In this document: positions 1 to 12,100 of the stretch, in pieces
How positions within the stretch are numbered: the first letter of the stretch is position 1
Layout of the letters: every line of letters starts with the position of its first letter
Assembly: GCA_932521035.1 (NCBI GenBank)
Contig: OW051496.1
Coordinates: forward strand, 4,960,001 to 5,024,000
From: Oscheius dolichura
Taxonomy: Eukaryota; Nematoda; Chromadorea; Rhabditida; Rhabditidae
Direction: 5' to 3'
Length of the DNA stretch: 64,000 nucleotides
Program-made: the position numbers and the translations under genes
Notes under the pieces: model-generated
Told to the model about the DNA's origin: nothing
The model's database searches: none
What the model saw: only the letters and a program-made list of their open reading frames with translations

Positions 1-293
1 GTCAGCATGTCGAACATTTTAATTTTCCTGGTCTTCATCAACGGGTACAGCCTAATAATAAATATAAACTCCCCCACGTTCATATATTCATATATGTTTT
101 GCCTCTGAAACATTGTTGGATATTGTTGGAAAGAATACGCGCAGATGGTTTATTTATAAGATAATGTTTTCATCGACGCTATTTACATGGGAAGATCTAG
201 TTTAAAAGAAATACATAGTAAAAAACCGGACAAAGCATATTTTAACGAAAATATTACCCGCTATTGGAATAATAAGACCCTCATATAAAGCAA

Positions 294-1472
294 TTACACA
301 TTCGGTTCATCTCCGTCAAACTCGGCCCATTCGTTGTCTGCAAGAAATGCCTCTATTACTTCTTTCATGGCAAGATTTGGTACGAGATCTTCCTCTTGAA
401 GGGGTGCCCGGGTAACCGGATCAAAGTGTCCTTAATTTCAAATATTAAAAAAATGTGGGGATTGAACGTACCAACTCGCTGTAAATGCTGTCTTATATCG
501 GCTCTATCGTATGTAATTCCCGAAGGTGTAATAACGGGGTCCCTCATTAGTTCGAAAGAAATTTTTCCACACAAATAATCCGGAATTTCGCGTTTTCTAC
601 GCCTTTCATCCACCTGGAAAGATGTACAATACAAATGTAAATATATTTAGTAAAACCTGTGCAAGGAGATTATTCAGTTGTGTTTTGTAAGATTCCGCTT
701 CTTGAATCATTTTTTGTTGTTCATACTCTGTCAAGCTTTTGTTTTCATTAGCTGTTTGATCAAATTTTCTGGCTAAATCATCATCGATTAACCTAAATGT
801 TTGTTAGAAATACACGTAAGGCCTACTTTTCAAGGTGTTGTACAAGGCCAATTTCTTGATGCATCCGCTTTTCTTCTTCATGCTTAAATTTCTCTCGGCG
901 AGCCAAGCGTAACTGACTGTGTATTTCGTCGCCAAAGTTGGTCTGAAAACCAAAAATATAAACGGTTCTTGTCGCTTATAAGCAGACTATTCGTAATATA
1001 TATACCTTACCTTCTGATTTTGGGCGAGATCTATAGCTTTTGCAAGATATTTAATAGCTTCATCATAGTTTTCCAAATGCAAATGGCATCGTCCAAGGAA
1101 GTAGTACCCCTAAAAATGCTGTACTGCCGTTGTTATGCTTCTTTCTGGTATTTCTAAATAGAAACACGTCTTTTACAGGCATGTAAAAGCTAATTTACAA
1201 AACCAACCTTTACACTGTTTTTGTCAACTTCAATGGCTTTTTGGCAGTCGATTATAGCTTCCCGATAACGATTTAACTATAAACAATGTATCATGTGAAC
1301 AAAAAGCTTGCCTTACATTAATATAACAAAGTGCCCTGTTCGTATAATAGGTAGCAATTCTGTTGTCTTTGTTGATAGCCTTTGTATATGATTCAATAGC
1401 TTCCTTGTAATATTTGCCATGGAAGTACTTGTTGCCTTGAGCTTTTAAGTCTGCTGCTGTTTCATGGGGCAT
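294..1472 (-). CDS. STUB1: E3 ubiquitin ligase CHIP (STUB1), TPR plus U-box
   Basis: Co-chaperone E3 ligase that binds the C-terminal EEVD tails of Hsp70/Hsp90 through its TPR domain and ubiquitinates their clients through its U-box; cytosolic. The protein starts [17 protein letters not shown], a first TPR helix with the Lys and Asn of the carboxylate clamp (LKAQGNKYF), followed by [12 protein letters not shown] of TPR2 and a third repeat ([20 protein letters not shown]). A charged helical hairpin ([15 protein letters not shown]) leads to the U-box ([17 protein letters not shown], then FNPVTRAPL), and it ends in an acidic tail (EFDGDEPNV). Several introns of about 40-60 nt interrupt it. I chose ATG 1472 because the sequence just upstream reads TTTTAG then AG then ATG, a likely trans-splice acceptor; the in-frame Met 12 nt further up lies before that acceptor. 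Length and order match the family. Confidence 0.9.
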
Positions 1473-1864
1473 CTCTAAAATCAATATGTTGAGTAAGCAA
1501 ATAATTTGAGCTTCAACAGAACCCTGTGGTTCCGCTGTCTATTTTAGTTGTGAAAATAGCTAAGATCATAATATATTTGGCTGGTGTTCTTTCTACATAT
1601 ATTTTTGGTGCTTTTCCTCGACGGCTACGCGACCAGAGGAACACATCACAATATAAAGTATAGCTATAGTAAATCAAGCAATGAAAAAAAGAAAAGGAAA
1701 GCATAAAAAACAAATAAAATAAAACAAGACAAAAAAAATGACGTTGTATCCTGCCGCGCGCCGTTCCTTTGCCCGTGAAAACTGAGCACTGCCTTTATTT
1801 TTTCTAGTAAAAGGCTTCTCATTTTCTTGTTTGCTTACTTCGTAGACACTGCTCTTTTTACAGA
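1473..1864. promoter_or_regulatory. Shared upstream region between CHIP (-) and TAF1B-like (+)
   Basis: About 390 bp lie between two divergent start codons. Both starts carry an acceptor-like sequence directly before the ATG (TTTTAG-AG-ATG for the minus gene, TTTTTACAG-A-ATG for the plus gene), so real transcription starts must lie inside this gap. A purine-rich run (about 1680-1740) is visible but no clear TATA box. Calling it a bidirectional promoter is inference from the geometry. Confidence 0.4.
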
Positions 1865-4800
1865 ATGAATAAGCCACAGCCATGTAAAAGATGCGGATCC
1901 ACAGTTACTGTACAAATGGAAGGTAAACTTTTTTGTTCTAGATGTAATGAGCAGATAGAGGTATAAATGGTTTTAATAACGTTAATATCTTCAGTTTTCA
2001 GGAATTTTTTGAAGTTGAAAGCGAAGATGAAGGAGCAAACGTAACCATCTATTCAAGAATAAAGACACCGAAAGCCAGAGAAACTGAAGATGTAGTCTGC
2101 GGTGATGATGATGATGATTTAACTACCGCAGAGCCAGGATGGAAAACAACACGGCAACCTAAAGTGAAGAAGGAGGTAAAATCACCCCTAATTTACATTG
2201 GTTTTTAAGACAAGGCTATTAGACGAGGATGATCTTAACAGAGACTACGTAAAGTCCATGTAAGCATATTTTAAACATACAAACTAAAATAATTATAGGG
2301 AAAACATGGAAGTATTCAGTGACAAAAACGTTGGCGGATCGGCAACCCGCATTGGTTCATTCTGCAAAATTTTGTATAAAATATCAACCATGATGACTGT
2401 AGAATTGGGATTTCCGGATACATACAGAGTGAGCCATGTTACCATGTTTAATATGTCTATACTCTAGGAAACGGTCAAATGTATTACTCAAATGTATTTA
2501 CAAAAATGTGGAGCAGCATTTGTCGAAAAGGAATACACCGAAGATCCTGCAAAAATGTTTAAAAAAACAACAATTACAAAAAGAAGGTGGGCATAGCCAT
2601 AATTCAGCAAAAACATTTTTTTAGTAAAAGCAAGGTTTCTGCTAATATAAAGCGATTAAAGCTGCAAAAGAAGAAGAAAGGCATTAGTAAACTAGAAAAA
2701 TCTGTCGATGCTTGGAACCTTTTACAAGATACAAATATGACCGAGAATTTCGAGTTATCATCAGACGAAGGCGCTTCCACTGTTAGGCTCCCTTTTATTC
2801 GGTATCTGTTAGATATTTAGATGAAAATGGACATTACAGCAAGAGAAGTGATAAACGTAGTCGAAACGAATATTGATACATCCATCAAGGAAAAGGTCAG
2901 GAATAAACATCTTCAATCATTATTCATGAAATTAGGCGGAAACTTGCTACCTTTCTGTGGATGCAATTGTTGCCATCCTTTTTGTGTCATCCATGCGAGC
3001 GGGCTGTTTATGGGTGACATTATCAGATATTATCAGGTTTTGTAATTAAATATTATATGTTACATTGATTTAAGATGGATTCGAGAAGATCGTGGCAAAA
3101 TTTTCGGTAATTTGTTTAGGCTTAATCCGTCTGGAAGGTCTGTCTCATATAATACTTCTTCTGATCCTTTAGCCTCATTGGTGAGACTTCATCTTAATTA
3201 GCGTATTTTTACATTAGTTGCAGTGATAATAACATGATGTGTTTAGATATTGCCTTTATCCGAGTTCTGTAGAGTTAAGTATTGGGTCTGGCAAATCGTT
3301 GACGTCGATACATCAAGCTTAACAATACCGTACCCACAGGTAAATCATGTTTATTGGACAACTTTGTTACTCCCAATTTTCAGATAGTTGCGAGATATTT
3401 GTACAATTTAAATTTGCCTACCGACATGATGCAAAGAGTTCTCATATTGATGGACTGTGCACCGCCTAGTGAACAGTTAGACAATGTGTATATAACACAA
3501 CAAGGAGATTCAAATGATGTAATACAAAAACCAATGTGTGTAATATGTGTATTCCAGAGTTTGTTCATGCCTGATGTAAATCGTTCAGTTAGGAGCTGTT
3601 TCGGTAAATTCAATGAAAAACGTTTATCTAATAATTTCGAGTGAGATTAACGTGTTACTCTTTTAAATAAACTTTTTAGTGCATTTATTTCAACAGATAC
3701 AAAAATTCTTGCATATATATTGCTCGCTTTAAAGCTTGTGTATGGATTAGACGGCAAAAATGAATATAGCATAAAAGTATTGGACATTGACTGTTTGTAA
3801 AGAAATCTTTTTTAGCAAAACTGTTTTGACCCTGTGGAATGGACTTACCAACTAAGAATGAGGTCAATGCTTTTTGAAGGGCATGCCGTAAAGGATGTGA
3901 TTAATGAAACGTTTGCTTATTTTTTTCCTCAATATTAGTTTATAGGAAAATAAATTATCCTTTAACAACGCTCAGGAGTGTGTTTGATGAATATGCTGCC
4001 ATCAGATGTATAGAAGGCCTTACTGTGCAATTTAGTAGAGCTCAGATGTTTCCTACTGTCATGCCTAGTGTCACTCCATGTGATTCTGTAAGTTTTCTTG
4101 CTATGTTTTCTACCATATTAGTCGTTAGGCATTTGATGAAGTGAATCCGCTTATTGACGACATTACTGACAGGACGACCAATAGAAACGACGAGGACAAA
4201 GTTTATGGTTAGTTATTGCTAATTCTGAACAATCATCTGTTAGCCCCTATTCGTGCACAAGTACTTACGGCAAAACAATTTTTTGATGAAAATCGCTCAG
4301 AAGAACAACAAATTAAAATATCAGAGAAAATTTCCGCAGAAGCCTATGAGATTTTAACAACAGACTATGGGGTATGTTTTGAAATGTATGCAATAATGAC
4401 ATAACGTAGGAAAAACGAATACGTGTTTCGAACGATGCCAACCCTAGCGCCAAAGAGGACACTTCTGGTAAACGTTCTGGAAAATGGCGTAAATTATTTC
4501 CCTCCTCGATGTCTTATATTGTTTGTTGTTATATTCTCTAGTGACTTCACATTTTATAGAAATATCCTACGCCGGAATGGACTCAAGGAATGATAGTCCA
4601 TTTACCGGAAACTAACAGAATTTATCGAAGGATAAACAAAACATTTGAAGATCAGGTTTGGGTTTTGCAATACTTCAAATGAGTAATACTTCAGAACGTA
4701 GCGCTTGTAGGACCCCGATCCATGTTTCTCTCTGCTGCAGGATCATCGGATCTTTATCATACGGCCTTTCATACTTTCAGCCCTATTTTTACCGAACTTC

Positions 4801-5701
4801 TTGAGCTACTTTCCAAAAGTATATGTAAGCTACCTATATTTGTAGAACTACCCTGCATCATTGTATGATTTAGGTGAGCATCATCATATCCTGTATGCTG
4901 CTTTTATAATGATTGAAATGCAAATTGTTGATAGAGCTTCTTATACAGAAAATAGTAGAAAAATTCTCGAACAGGAAACTGTGCCTTTATCTTATATCAT
5001 AAAAACTAAGGTTAGTTTTTATTCTATGTAACCAGAACATTATTTAGACTAATGCACCTATAAAGTGTGGCAGTGTAATAGTCAGCGTAGAGAAACCAAT
5101 TAAAGAGTTACGCGAGCTACGGATACTTCGTTTTGGCGCGCCTAGAGAATGGAGTAAGAATAAAAGCCTTGAAGCTTATTTTTATAATTTTCAGTATCTG
5201 GAATTTGTGATGAAAACAACAGTGATAGCGAATTCGAAGATTCTTTCACTTCGGACGCTAAAATTTTACGTACAGGAAACGATTGCAATCTTGATCACTT
5301 AGAAAATATAGCGGATTGTGAAAACAATGAGGCATCGTACTTGCACAGTAATGTTTTTGTAAGTTATTAACTGTTTTAGCTAAAGAATTTAGAATCCAAA
5401 CAGAATAATGTCATATTTAGGGTCATTTATACGATTGGACCACTTTTTGGCAACTGCTCACGATGCGTTACTGGTAGATTTCTTATTATTTGTTATTCTT
5501 GTTATTTGTTACATTTTCTTGCAGTTTGATAAAGTTTATTCAGTAACTGTTTGTTGCGACATCTGGGTTAACGATCGCGCAATCTTGGACTCCCGGGAGG
5601 TGTTTTGGCCCAGTCTGGTTTTTCCGCCTCAAACGGCATCACGGGTTTGTCAATCTTCCTCCACCAAAGCTTACCTCAACTTTATCTTGTTTCCATCATA
5701 G
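1865..5701 (+). CDS. Putative RNA polymerase I initiation factor TAF1B/Rrn7-like
   Basis: The first exon encodes an N-terminal zinc ribbon (CKRCGSTVTV, then FCSRCNEQIE), followed by an acidic linker (CGDDDDDLTTAEPGW) and lysine-rich stretches. The rest is spread over many small AT-rich exons separated by 34-60 nt introns, with helical segments such as FDEYAAIRCIEGL, HHHILYAAFIMIEMQIVD and IKELRELRILRFGAPREW. A zinc ribbon at the N-terminus followed by a helical body suggests TFIIB-like factors of the TAF1B/Rrn7 group, which bridge the Pol I core factor and polymerase in the nucleolus. Brf-like or other TFIIB-family members are alternatives. The start has a perfect acceptor one base upstream (TTTTTACAG-A-ATG). 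The 3' end is uncertain: the last exons read FDKVYSVTVCC and may continue to the stop at 5701, where base composition turns GC-rich. Exon joins after about 5350 are a guess. Confidence 0.45.
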
Positions 5702-7157
5702 ATCTATGTTGGAAAAGGTTGTTAGCCGGGCTAAGTCTTGGCGCTTGGAAGGTCAACCCCCGTGGGTCTAATCCGCGGAACGGCGACTCTTTCTCCTACC
5801 AGTCCTGGGAGTTGGTTCTCTTTTGCTGTCTAACCTTCTTTTTTTCGTATCTGATGGAAAGTCCAAAGACCCGGCCTCTTCCTTCTCCCCAACTTGCCAA
5901 GGCGCTTTCGTTTCACCTTGACGGCGCTCGGATTTCGCCTTTTCGGTTCCAGTCTATTCCGCTATCTGCTTATTTTGGCAATCATCTCTCACTTTCCATT
6001 TTATCCCTATCACCCGGGGAGGGCGCCCTTGAGCAGGCTGACCCCATTTACAGCAGTCAGCTGTAAAAGTTGCCGCCTAACCAGAAGTCGTGTCGGCAAT
6101 TGTGATGGCTTCTTTGGCAAATTGGTACCTCGAGAGAGGGCGAACTGGTCGCTCTCGCCCTTCTCGAACCCCTGACTCACCCCTGCCTTTGTGCTCCCCG
6201 TTCCTTCCTCTGCTGGCTGGTCTCCTCCATCGTCGTCGGCCAATTAGCGCACCGTCTGCGCAGTCTCCCCAGGTACCGAGCCACTTAGCCCACTTCTTAC
6301 TGTTACTTTTCCTCCCCCTCCTCCTCAAACCTTTCCCCAATGAACCGGATATCCTGAGGGGGACCATGGGGCAGAAAATGTTACTGGCTTTCCTTCGGCA
6401 TTTTCTGCCGAAAACGAACGTGAGTTAGCCAGTCCGCGATTCCGCCGTTTTTCGCGCTATTAAGCCCCCAGATATCCAGTTCGAACGCGAGCTTTTCGGT
6501 TTACATTTCACCCGTTCCGCGTATGCCGCCATCGGAGGAGAGGGTCTGCTGACCCCGGAGGGAAATATACCGTATACCGTGGGGAAGACATCCAGGAAGG
6601 GGAGGACCCTGCTTCTCAAAGACGGCCTGACGAATCCTTCCAAAAAGTGGGTACCGGTCGCCCTTGATCCTCTCCTCGAAACCGTCTGTCTTTTTTGGGG
6701 AAGGGAGGTTGCCACCGGGCACCACGACGACGACTCCCGACGGGTTCTTCACCCCGATTGATCGACTTCCAAACGGGATCTCGGCCATTCGCTGCCTCCT
6801 TCCCGGGCTACTTTCCTTCGTCTAAATATGATTTATTGCCTGACCACGGCTTGCTCAAGGTCTCCTCTCCGAAGCCGATCAGATCTAGCTTTCTCCTGTC
6901 CAGGGTCACCCGATCAGAACAGGATCCCTTCCGAAAAACTTATTCCCCGGCCCACCTGCCATCCTTTTCTCTTTAATTTTCCCTTTTTTTCCTCCTCCTC
7001 CCGTTCCAGTCGAGCCTTGTCCCCCTCCCGTAGAAGTTCAACACACTAGGGACAGGGGCAGCCGGGCGTCTCCCACCACAACAACCCGTTGCATTATGAC
7101 CATTCCTTATAATCAAACCACTCCTTTCTTCTCTTTCTATTCGTTTCAATTCAGGGC
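5702..7157. other. GC-rich interval with no recognised gene
   Basis: A sharp shift to GC-rich, pyrimidine-rich sequence begins near 5590 and runs up to the BPI-like gene. Open frames of 60-150 codons exist on both strands but overlap each other and resemble no family I know. The only stretch that looks protein-like is on the plus strand at about 6463-6761, containing AYAAIGGEGLLTPEGNIPY and KTSRKGRTLLLKDG; it has no obvious start and no homology I can name. It could be an exon of an unknown gene, a decayed gene, or chance coding-like sequence. The 3' part (7060-7157) probably holds the promoter and 5' UTR of the BPI-like gene. Confidence 0.3.
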
Positions 7158-9038
7158 ATGTTCATCCAGCCGCTGCTGGCCTTGGCCAGTGCCCTCCTCG
7201 CCGTCGAGGCACAGAGTCTAGCCAGTAAGTCCTCCTCCTCCTCCACGGCCATCCTCCTTTAGATGCCTTCTTCGCGGAGACGGGTACCAATCCGGGGTTT
7301 GCCGTGCGGCTGTCCCAGAAGGCCTTCGACCTCATGGCCTACCACCTCAACGAGCGGGTGCAGAGGTTTATGGCCGCCGGGGAGATGCCCTTCAACATCT
7401 CGGCCCCTCTGACCAACGAAGTGAGCCCCCTATTCCCCATTTGATTCTCTTCTCCCAGGTGAGGTTCTCTCTGGCCTCTGCCAAGATCGCCTCTTTCGAC
7501 TCAAGGGGCTTCCAATCGGCCATGGTCAGCCAGGCAGGGAAGGGTGCTCTCTGGACGGTTTGTCTCTTTCGCCTCTTTCCTTATTCCTCCTCTCCAGGGT
7601 AATAATCTAAACGTGACGGTAAACTGTCGTTTCAACATGTTCACTCCCCAGGGCGAGGTGACGGGCCTTGTCCCCCTCTCCTTCGACAGGTCGAACGTGG
7701 AACTGCTCCTCTGGACGGGGGTCAACACCGACGGCCATCTGAAGACGGACCTCGTCACCTGCAAGGTGGCGGCCAACAACATCCAGTTGAGGTTCGGACT
7801 GAACGACGCGGCCCTCCTCTCCAACTACCTACCCCATATCATGGCCTTCATAAAGGAGAGGATAGAGCAGGTCATCTGCCCCACCTTCCACGCCGAGCTG
7901 GTCCCCGTCATCTCTAACCGCCTGATGAACACCCCCATGAGTGCCGCCCTCTTCGACCAGTACTTCCTCAACTATGGTCTCCTCGGCCCCGTCGACTTCA
8001 GGGACGGGGAACTCCTAACCAGACACAGGGGAAATGCCTTCGGAATACTCCGCCAAGGTTGGCTTTATAGTTAAAAAGGGAAGAGAAATGTTTAGGAAGG
8101 ACGAGGCTGAACGACTTCCGTCTGCCGTATCGGTCGCCGTCGCTTCAGGTGGACGCGGCCGGCAGTGGCAGGATGATGGATATCTACATGTCCAACTACA
8201 CGCTCGGCTCCCTTTTCTTCTGGATGGACCAATACAGGTTTCGCCTTTCTCTCTTCTGTTTGTTATTGCTTGTCAGGAAGTTCGACTACGAGATCAGTCG
8301 CCAGGCCACGAACAACAGCGCCATTACTGGTTATTTGAAGACGGACTGCGGTACGGACGACATCTGTGCCGGAACCCTCTTCCCAGGTACGTCTGCCCCT
8401 CCTCCCGCCATCCTCCCCTCCTTCAGCTCTGGCCACGAAATTCCCAGGAGGAGAGGTCGTCATCAAGTCCCATACCATATCCTATCCTCGAGTCGTTATC
8501 CGCGAGAAAAACCTCACAATATTCATCGACTCGCGAGTGGATGCCTTCGTCCAGGTCTGCTAGTTGTCCTCCCTTTATGCCTCTTTCCCATTCAGCAAGG
8601 CGACCGGAGTCGTCGTTTCCTGACCTCGGCCATGAATGCCGAAGTGAAGCTGGACAAGGTATCCTTCAAGAACTACGTCTTCCACGGGGACATGAGGATC
8701 GAGAAGTTCAAGATAGCCGAGGTGGCCTCATTGGTCGAGGGCATCGACGAGCACTCCCTCGAATTCCTCGTGAACGCGCTGACTGAACTCATCCTGAACG
8801 ATGACATGGCCAAAAAATTGAAAGGAGGTGCCTCACATATTAAGATGTACAGTATCCATCGAATTAAGGTGTCCACCTGCCGATCCTCTTCGACTACGAG
8901 CAGCAGCACGCGGAGGTCGTCTTCGAGCACGACCGTATGCGTATCTCGGCGGATTTCTGCCACGGCGAACGTTGCAAGAACACATTGGCAGAGTCGAAAG
9001 ACCCCACGCCGGACTACTACGACGTGGTGCAGTCCTAA
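7158..9038 (+). CDS. Secreted BPI/LBP/CETP-family lipid-binding protein
   Basis: A secreted lipid-binding protein of the bactericidal-permeability-increasing / LPS-binding family. A signal peptide (MFIQPLLALASALLAVEAQS) opens the protein; after a short intron comes the N-terminal BPI barrel (NPGFAVRLSQKAFDLMAYHL, then FNMFTPQGEVTG). Cysteines in TCKVAANNIQLRF and QVICPTFHAEL match the conserved disulphide pair of BPI domain 1. The second barrel follows (GGEVVIKSHTISYPRVV, AEVKLDKVSFKNY) and the protein ends DYYDVVQS. There are six or more introns of about 30-60 nt. The start was chosen because CAATTCAG ends three bases before this ATG and the signal peptide begins there. Family members bind lipids or bacterial lipopolysaccharide; an innate-immune role here is inference. 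It is GC-rich and convergent with the guanylate cyclase gene. Confidence 0.82.
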
Positions 9039-9177
9039 TAACTAGTCTCCCTGTCTCTTTGTGTAGTGTTGCTAGCAGCCTGGTCGGGCTGTTCTCGTTC
9101 GACCGTTGACACCGCGGGTAGCGCCTTCTCATTTATCTGTACACATCTCCCCGACTCTAACTATGTCTTTCCCTCTT

Positions 9178-9189
9178 TTTATTAATAAA
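9178..9189. terminator. Palindromic poly(A) signal shared by two convergent genes
   Basis: The 12-bp perfect palindrome TTTATTAATAAA gives AATAAA on the plus strand (9184-9189), about 150 bp after the BPI-like stop, and AATAAA on the minus strand (complement of 9178-9183), only 5-16 bp after the guanylate cyclase stop. Each convergent gene thus appears to use one half. The guanylate cyclase 3' UTR would be very short, and the BPI-like transcript would end inside or next to the cyclase coding end. Confidence 0.6.
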
Positions 9190-9193
9190 TTCA

Positions 9194-12100
9194 TTAATCT
9201 TTGCCGTCGAAGACGAGGTCGCTCGTGAACTGCGGCCGGATGCCCGAGGCCGAGCTGACAGTGTTCAATGGCTTATCAGGTATAAAGTAGGGGTCGTCGT
9301 CCTTCTCCTCCTTCCTCTCCAAGTCATCCAGCGCCCGTTCGAATATCTCTCGATCTGTCCGGAGCAAATCCTCCACCCCCTCTAGCCAATACGTCAGGAG
9401 GTAGCCAATCCCCTAAATTCTGGTATTCAAGTGGGAGAAGAGCTTACGGGGACAGAGACGGCGCCTCCTTCCCGAGGGGTACAGATGAATTCCGGATGGT
9501 GGGTAGTCAGCAGTTTGTAGCTGTCAAATGTCATTTGGATCTTGTCCGGAATTCCCAAGTTTTCCATCTTCGCTGCTATCAATACCTGAATCAGAGTAGT
9601 ATAACAAATGAGAGACTGTCCACCGTCCTCCCAAAGGAAGCATATCTCGGAGCCCGGCGGCCAATGACTCCGGAGAAGAGAGAACCCGTGTTGAATCCCC
9701 ATCGACAGTGGAGATACTGTCCCGGTCTGTGGGGTATCTCGAACTCTGTCATAAACTGAAATATTCGGTTCATTTGAGAAAAGCCATGCCCCGCCTTCCT
9801 CTGTTTCAAGGCGATGTTGGCAATGTTGGCCACGTGCTTCTGCTTGTTCTCTGTCGGCATACCCGAGGCGACACAGTAAGCATCCCCGATGGTTTCCATC
9901 TGAAAGGCCGTCTCTTCCTCCTCCCGTGCCTCACCTTGAATCCGTCGTGCATCGTGATGATACTGTCGAACTTGTCAAACAGCTGGGAGAGAAGGGCGAC
10001 TACCTCCATCGGGAGCGACTCCGAGCAGAGGGAGGTGAAACCGACGATATCCGAATACATGATGGTCACCGACTTATAATGCTTCGCCTCCACCGGCTTA
10101 CCCCTTTTCAGGTCGTCGGCTATCGACTTCGGCAACATTTCCGCCAGCAGACCGTCTGCCTTCTGCTGGGCCTCTTCCAGCTGTGCCGTCCTCTGCTTCA
10201 CCAGTCCCTCCAAGTCCATCGTATACGACTCCATGTTCCTTAACATCTGATCCACGAGAGATCCCGTCATTTTCAGTGTCGCGTCGGTGATCTTCCTGGC
10301 CATCATACAGTCCGGTCGGGTGTCTATCTGAATCCCCTTTATTTTATTTGGTTTTAAGAGCCACAAACATTTGTTGCCCAGCAGGAGATGATCAGCTTCT
10401 TCAGGTCGTTGTGCACCTCCTTCATGAGTTCGTCCTCCGCCGGCGTCGTGTTCGGTATTAGGGCCTCCGCCTGCTCACACAGTATCAAGGCATCCTCCTC
10501 GTCTTAAAGTGATACTTTTTCTTCCCGAACAACGTCTCTACTCACTGATATCCGTCCGTATGTAGTCGTCCATGTCGACCATTTTCTTCACGTGCAGAAT
10601 CTCGTACAGTATGACCCCGAAGGTGTACATATCCGCGGCCTGTCCCTCCTTGGCCGTCAGATTCAGAAACTCGGTCCGATTTGTATACATCAAACTCTTC
10701 AGTCTTCTCCGTAGCTCCGGAGCATGGTAGTGCAATTCTAAAAGTGAAGTGTGCCTTCTTTGTCTCATCCTCCTCTACCATTGTTAGGAATCAGAGGCTT
10801 GGAGTCGACGGTGGCCACGATGTTGCTGTTCTTCCAGCGGTAGAGCATCCGGGGGATGCCGAACCCGGAGATTTTCAAAATCCAGTGAGTGTCGATGTAA
10901 CAATTGGAGGGGGACAGTCCTCCGTGGTAGCCGATAGCCGACGAGTGGATATAGTCGAGTCCCTAAATGGAGACTGGTAATAGGGGAGAGACAGCCCACC
11001 TTTAGGAGATCCCTGACAAACGCCTCCCTGAAGTTCTTCTCGGCCTTGGCCGTCCGCGGGTCCTTCTTCTCGAATATCCAGTTCATGAGGTTGCCCCTGA
11101 ACCCGTACCCCCAGATGATGTAGAGGTGTGTCGACTTGTCGAAGCACATGCCCAGGAAGGGGTTGATGTTGTCGTGTTGGAGCTGTTTGACCGCGAAGAG
11201 CAGCTGCACCTCGGACTTGTCGAAGGAGATCTTCTCCCTCTGCATGTACTTCTCGACGAGGACGAGCTGCTGCTGGAGGGTGGCCATCTGCACGGTGGAG
11301 GACATCATCTGCCGCTGTTTGACCGTCTCGTCCAGGTGCCGCTGGAGCGAGAGGATGGACATGTGCTCCTGGAAATGCCATCTCTCAGCCGGCACACAGG
11401 GATTACTGTATTTACCAGATGGTTGTGCTGCGCCTGTTCTCCGAGGTCCAGGAGACGGATCGAATTGTACGGGATGACCCAGGGCATGGTCGACTCTCCT
11501 CCGTTCTTCGTTTTTTGCCTCCTAAACCCATCTCCTCTACTTATTTCCTCCAACTCACAATCTCTTTAGGCCAATGAAAAAGCCGACTGACACAAAGACG
11601 GCGGACATGACAGCGGCTATGATCATCACGGTCCTGGAATATGGTATTTATTGCCCTCCGAGGGGGACCGACCCGGTTTGGTCGCAGAGTTCTCCGTAGA
11701 AGCCACACGTCGGCTGTCCCGCATTCAGGCCGGCCTTTGGGGCACTGTATTTCTAAAAGAGGGCGACAATTTCCTTTGAGGGTAAAAACAAACTAGACAC
11801 TGGGATACGGAGTCCGAGCAGGGGCTACTGGCGGGGGTGATCTTCTCGACCGTCTCGGACATGGTCCCGTTGTCGATGATATAGACGATGTAGGGCGAGA
11901 TGCGGTTGAAGATCTTGTTGAAGGTGATCGACGACCCGAATGGACCTGGAATCTCTCTCCTTCAGAAGGACCCTCCTCCTTCCAACCTTTTATCGGGACA
12001 GAAGTGTCGATGCTGTTAAGCAGGGTGGTGGCCTTGTAGTCGGTGGCGGTGCCCGCCGTTTGGCCTGCCGTCAACATGATATTATAGACAAAGACGGCCT

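Noticed and set aside
5605-6428. Overlapping plus and minus open frames in the GC-rich gap
   Set aside because: They are long only because GC-rich sequence has few stops; residues are biased to Ser, Pro, Arg and Leu and no motif appears.
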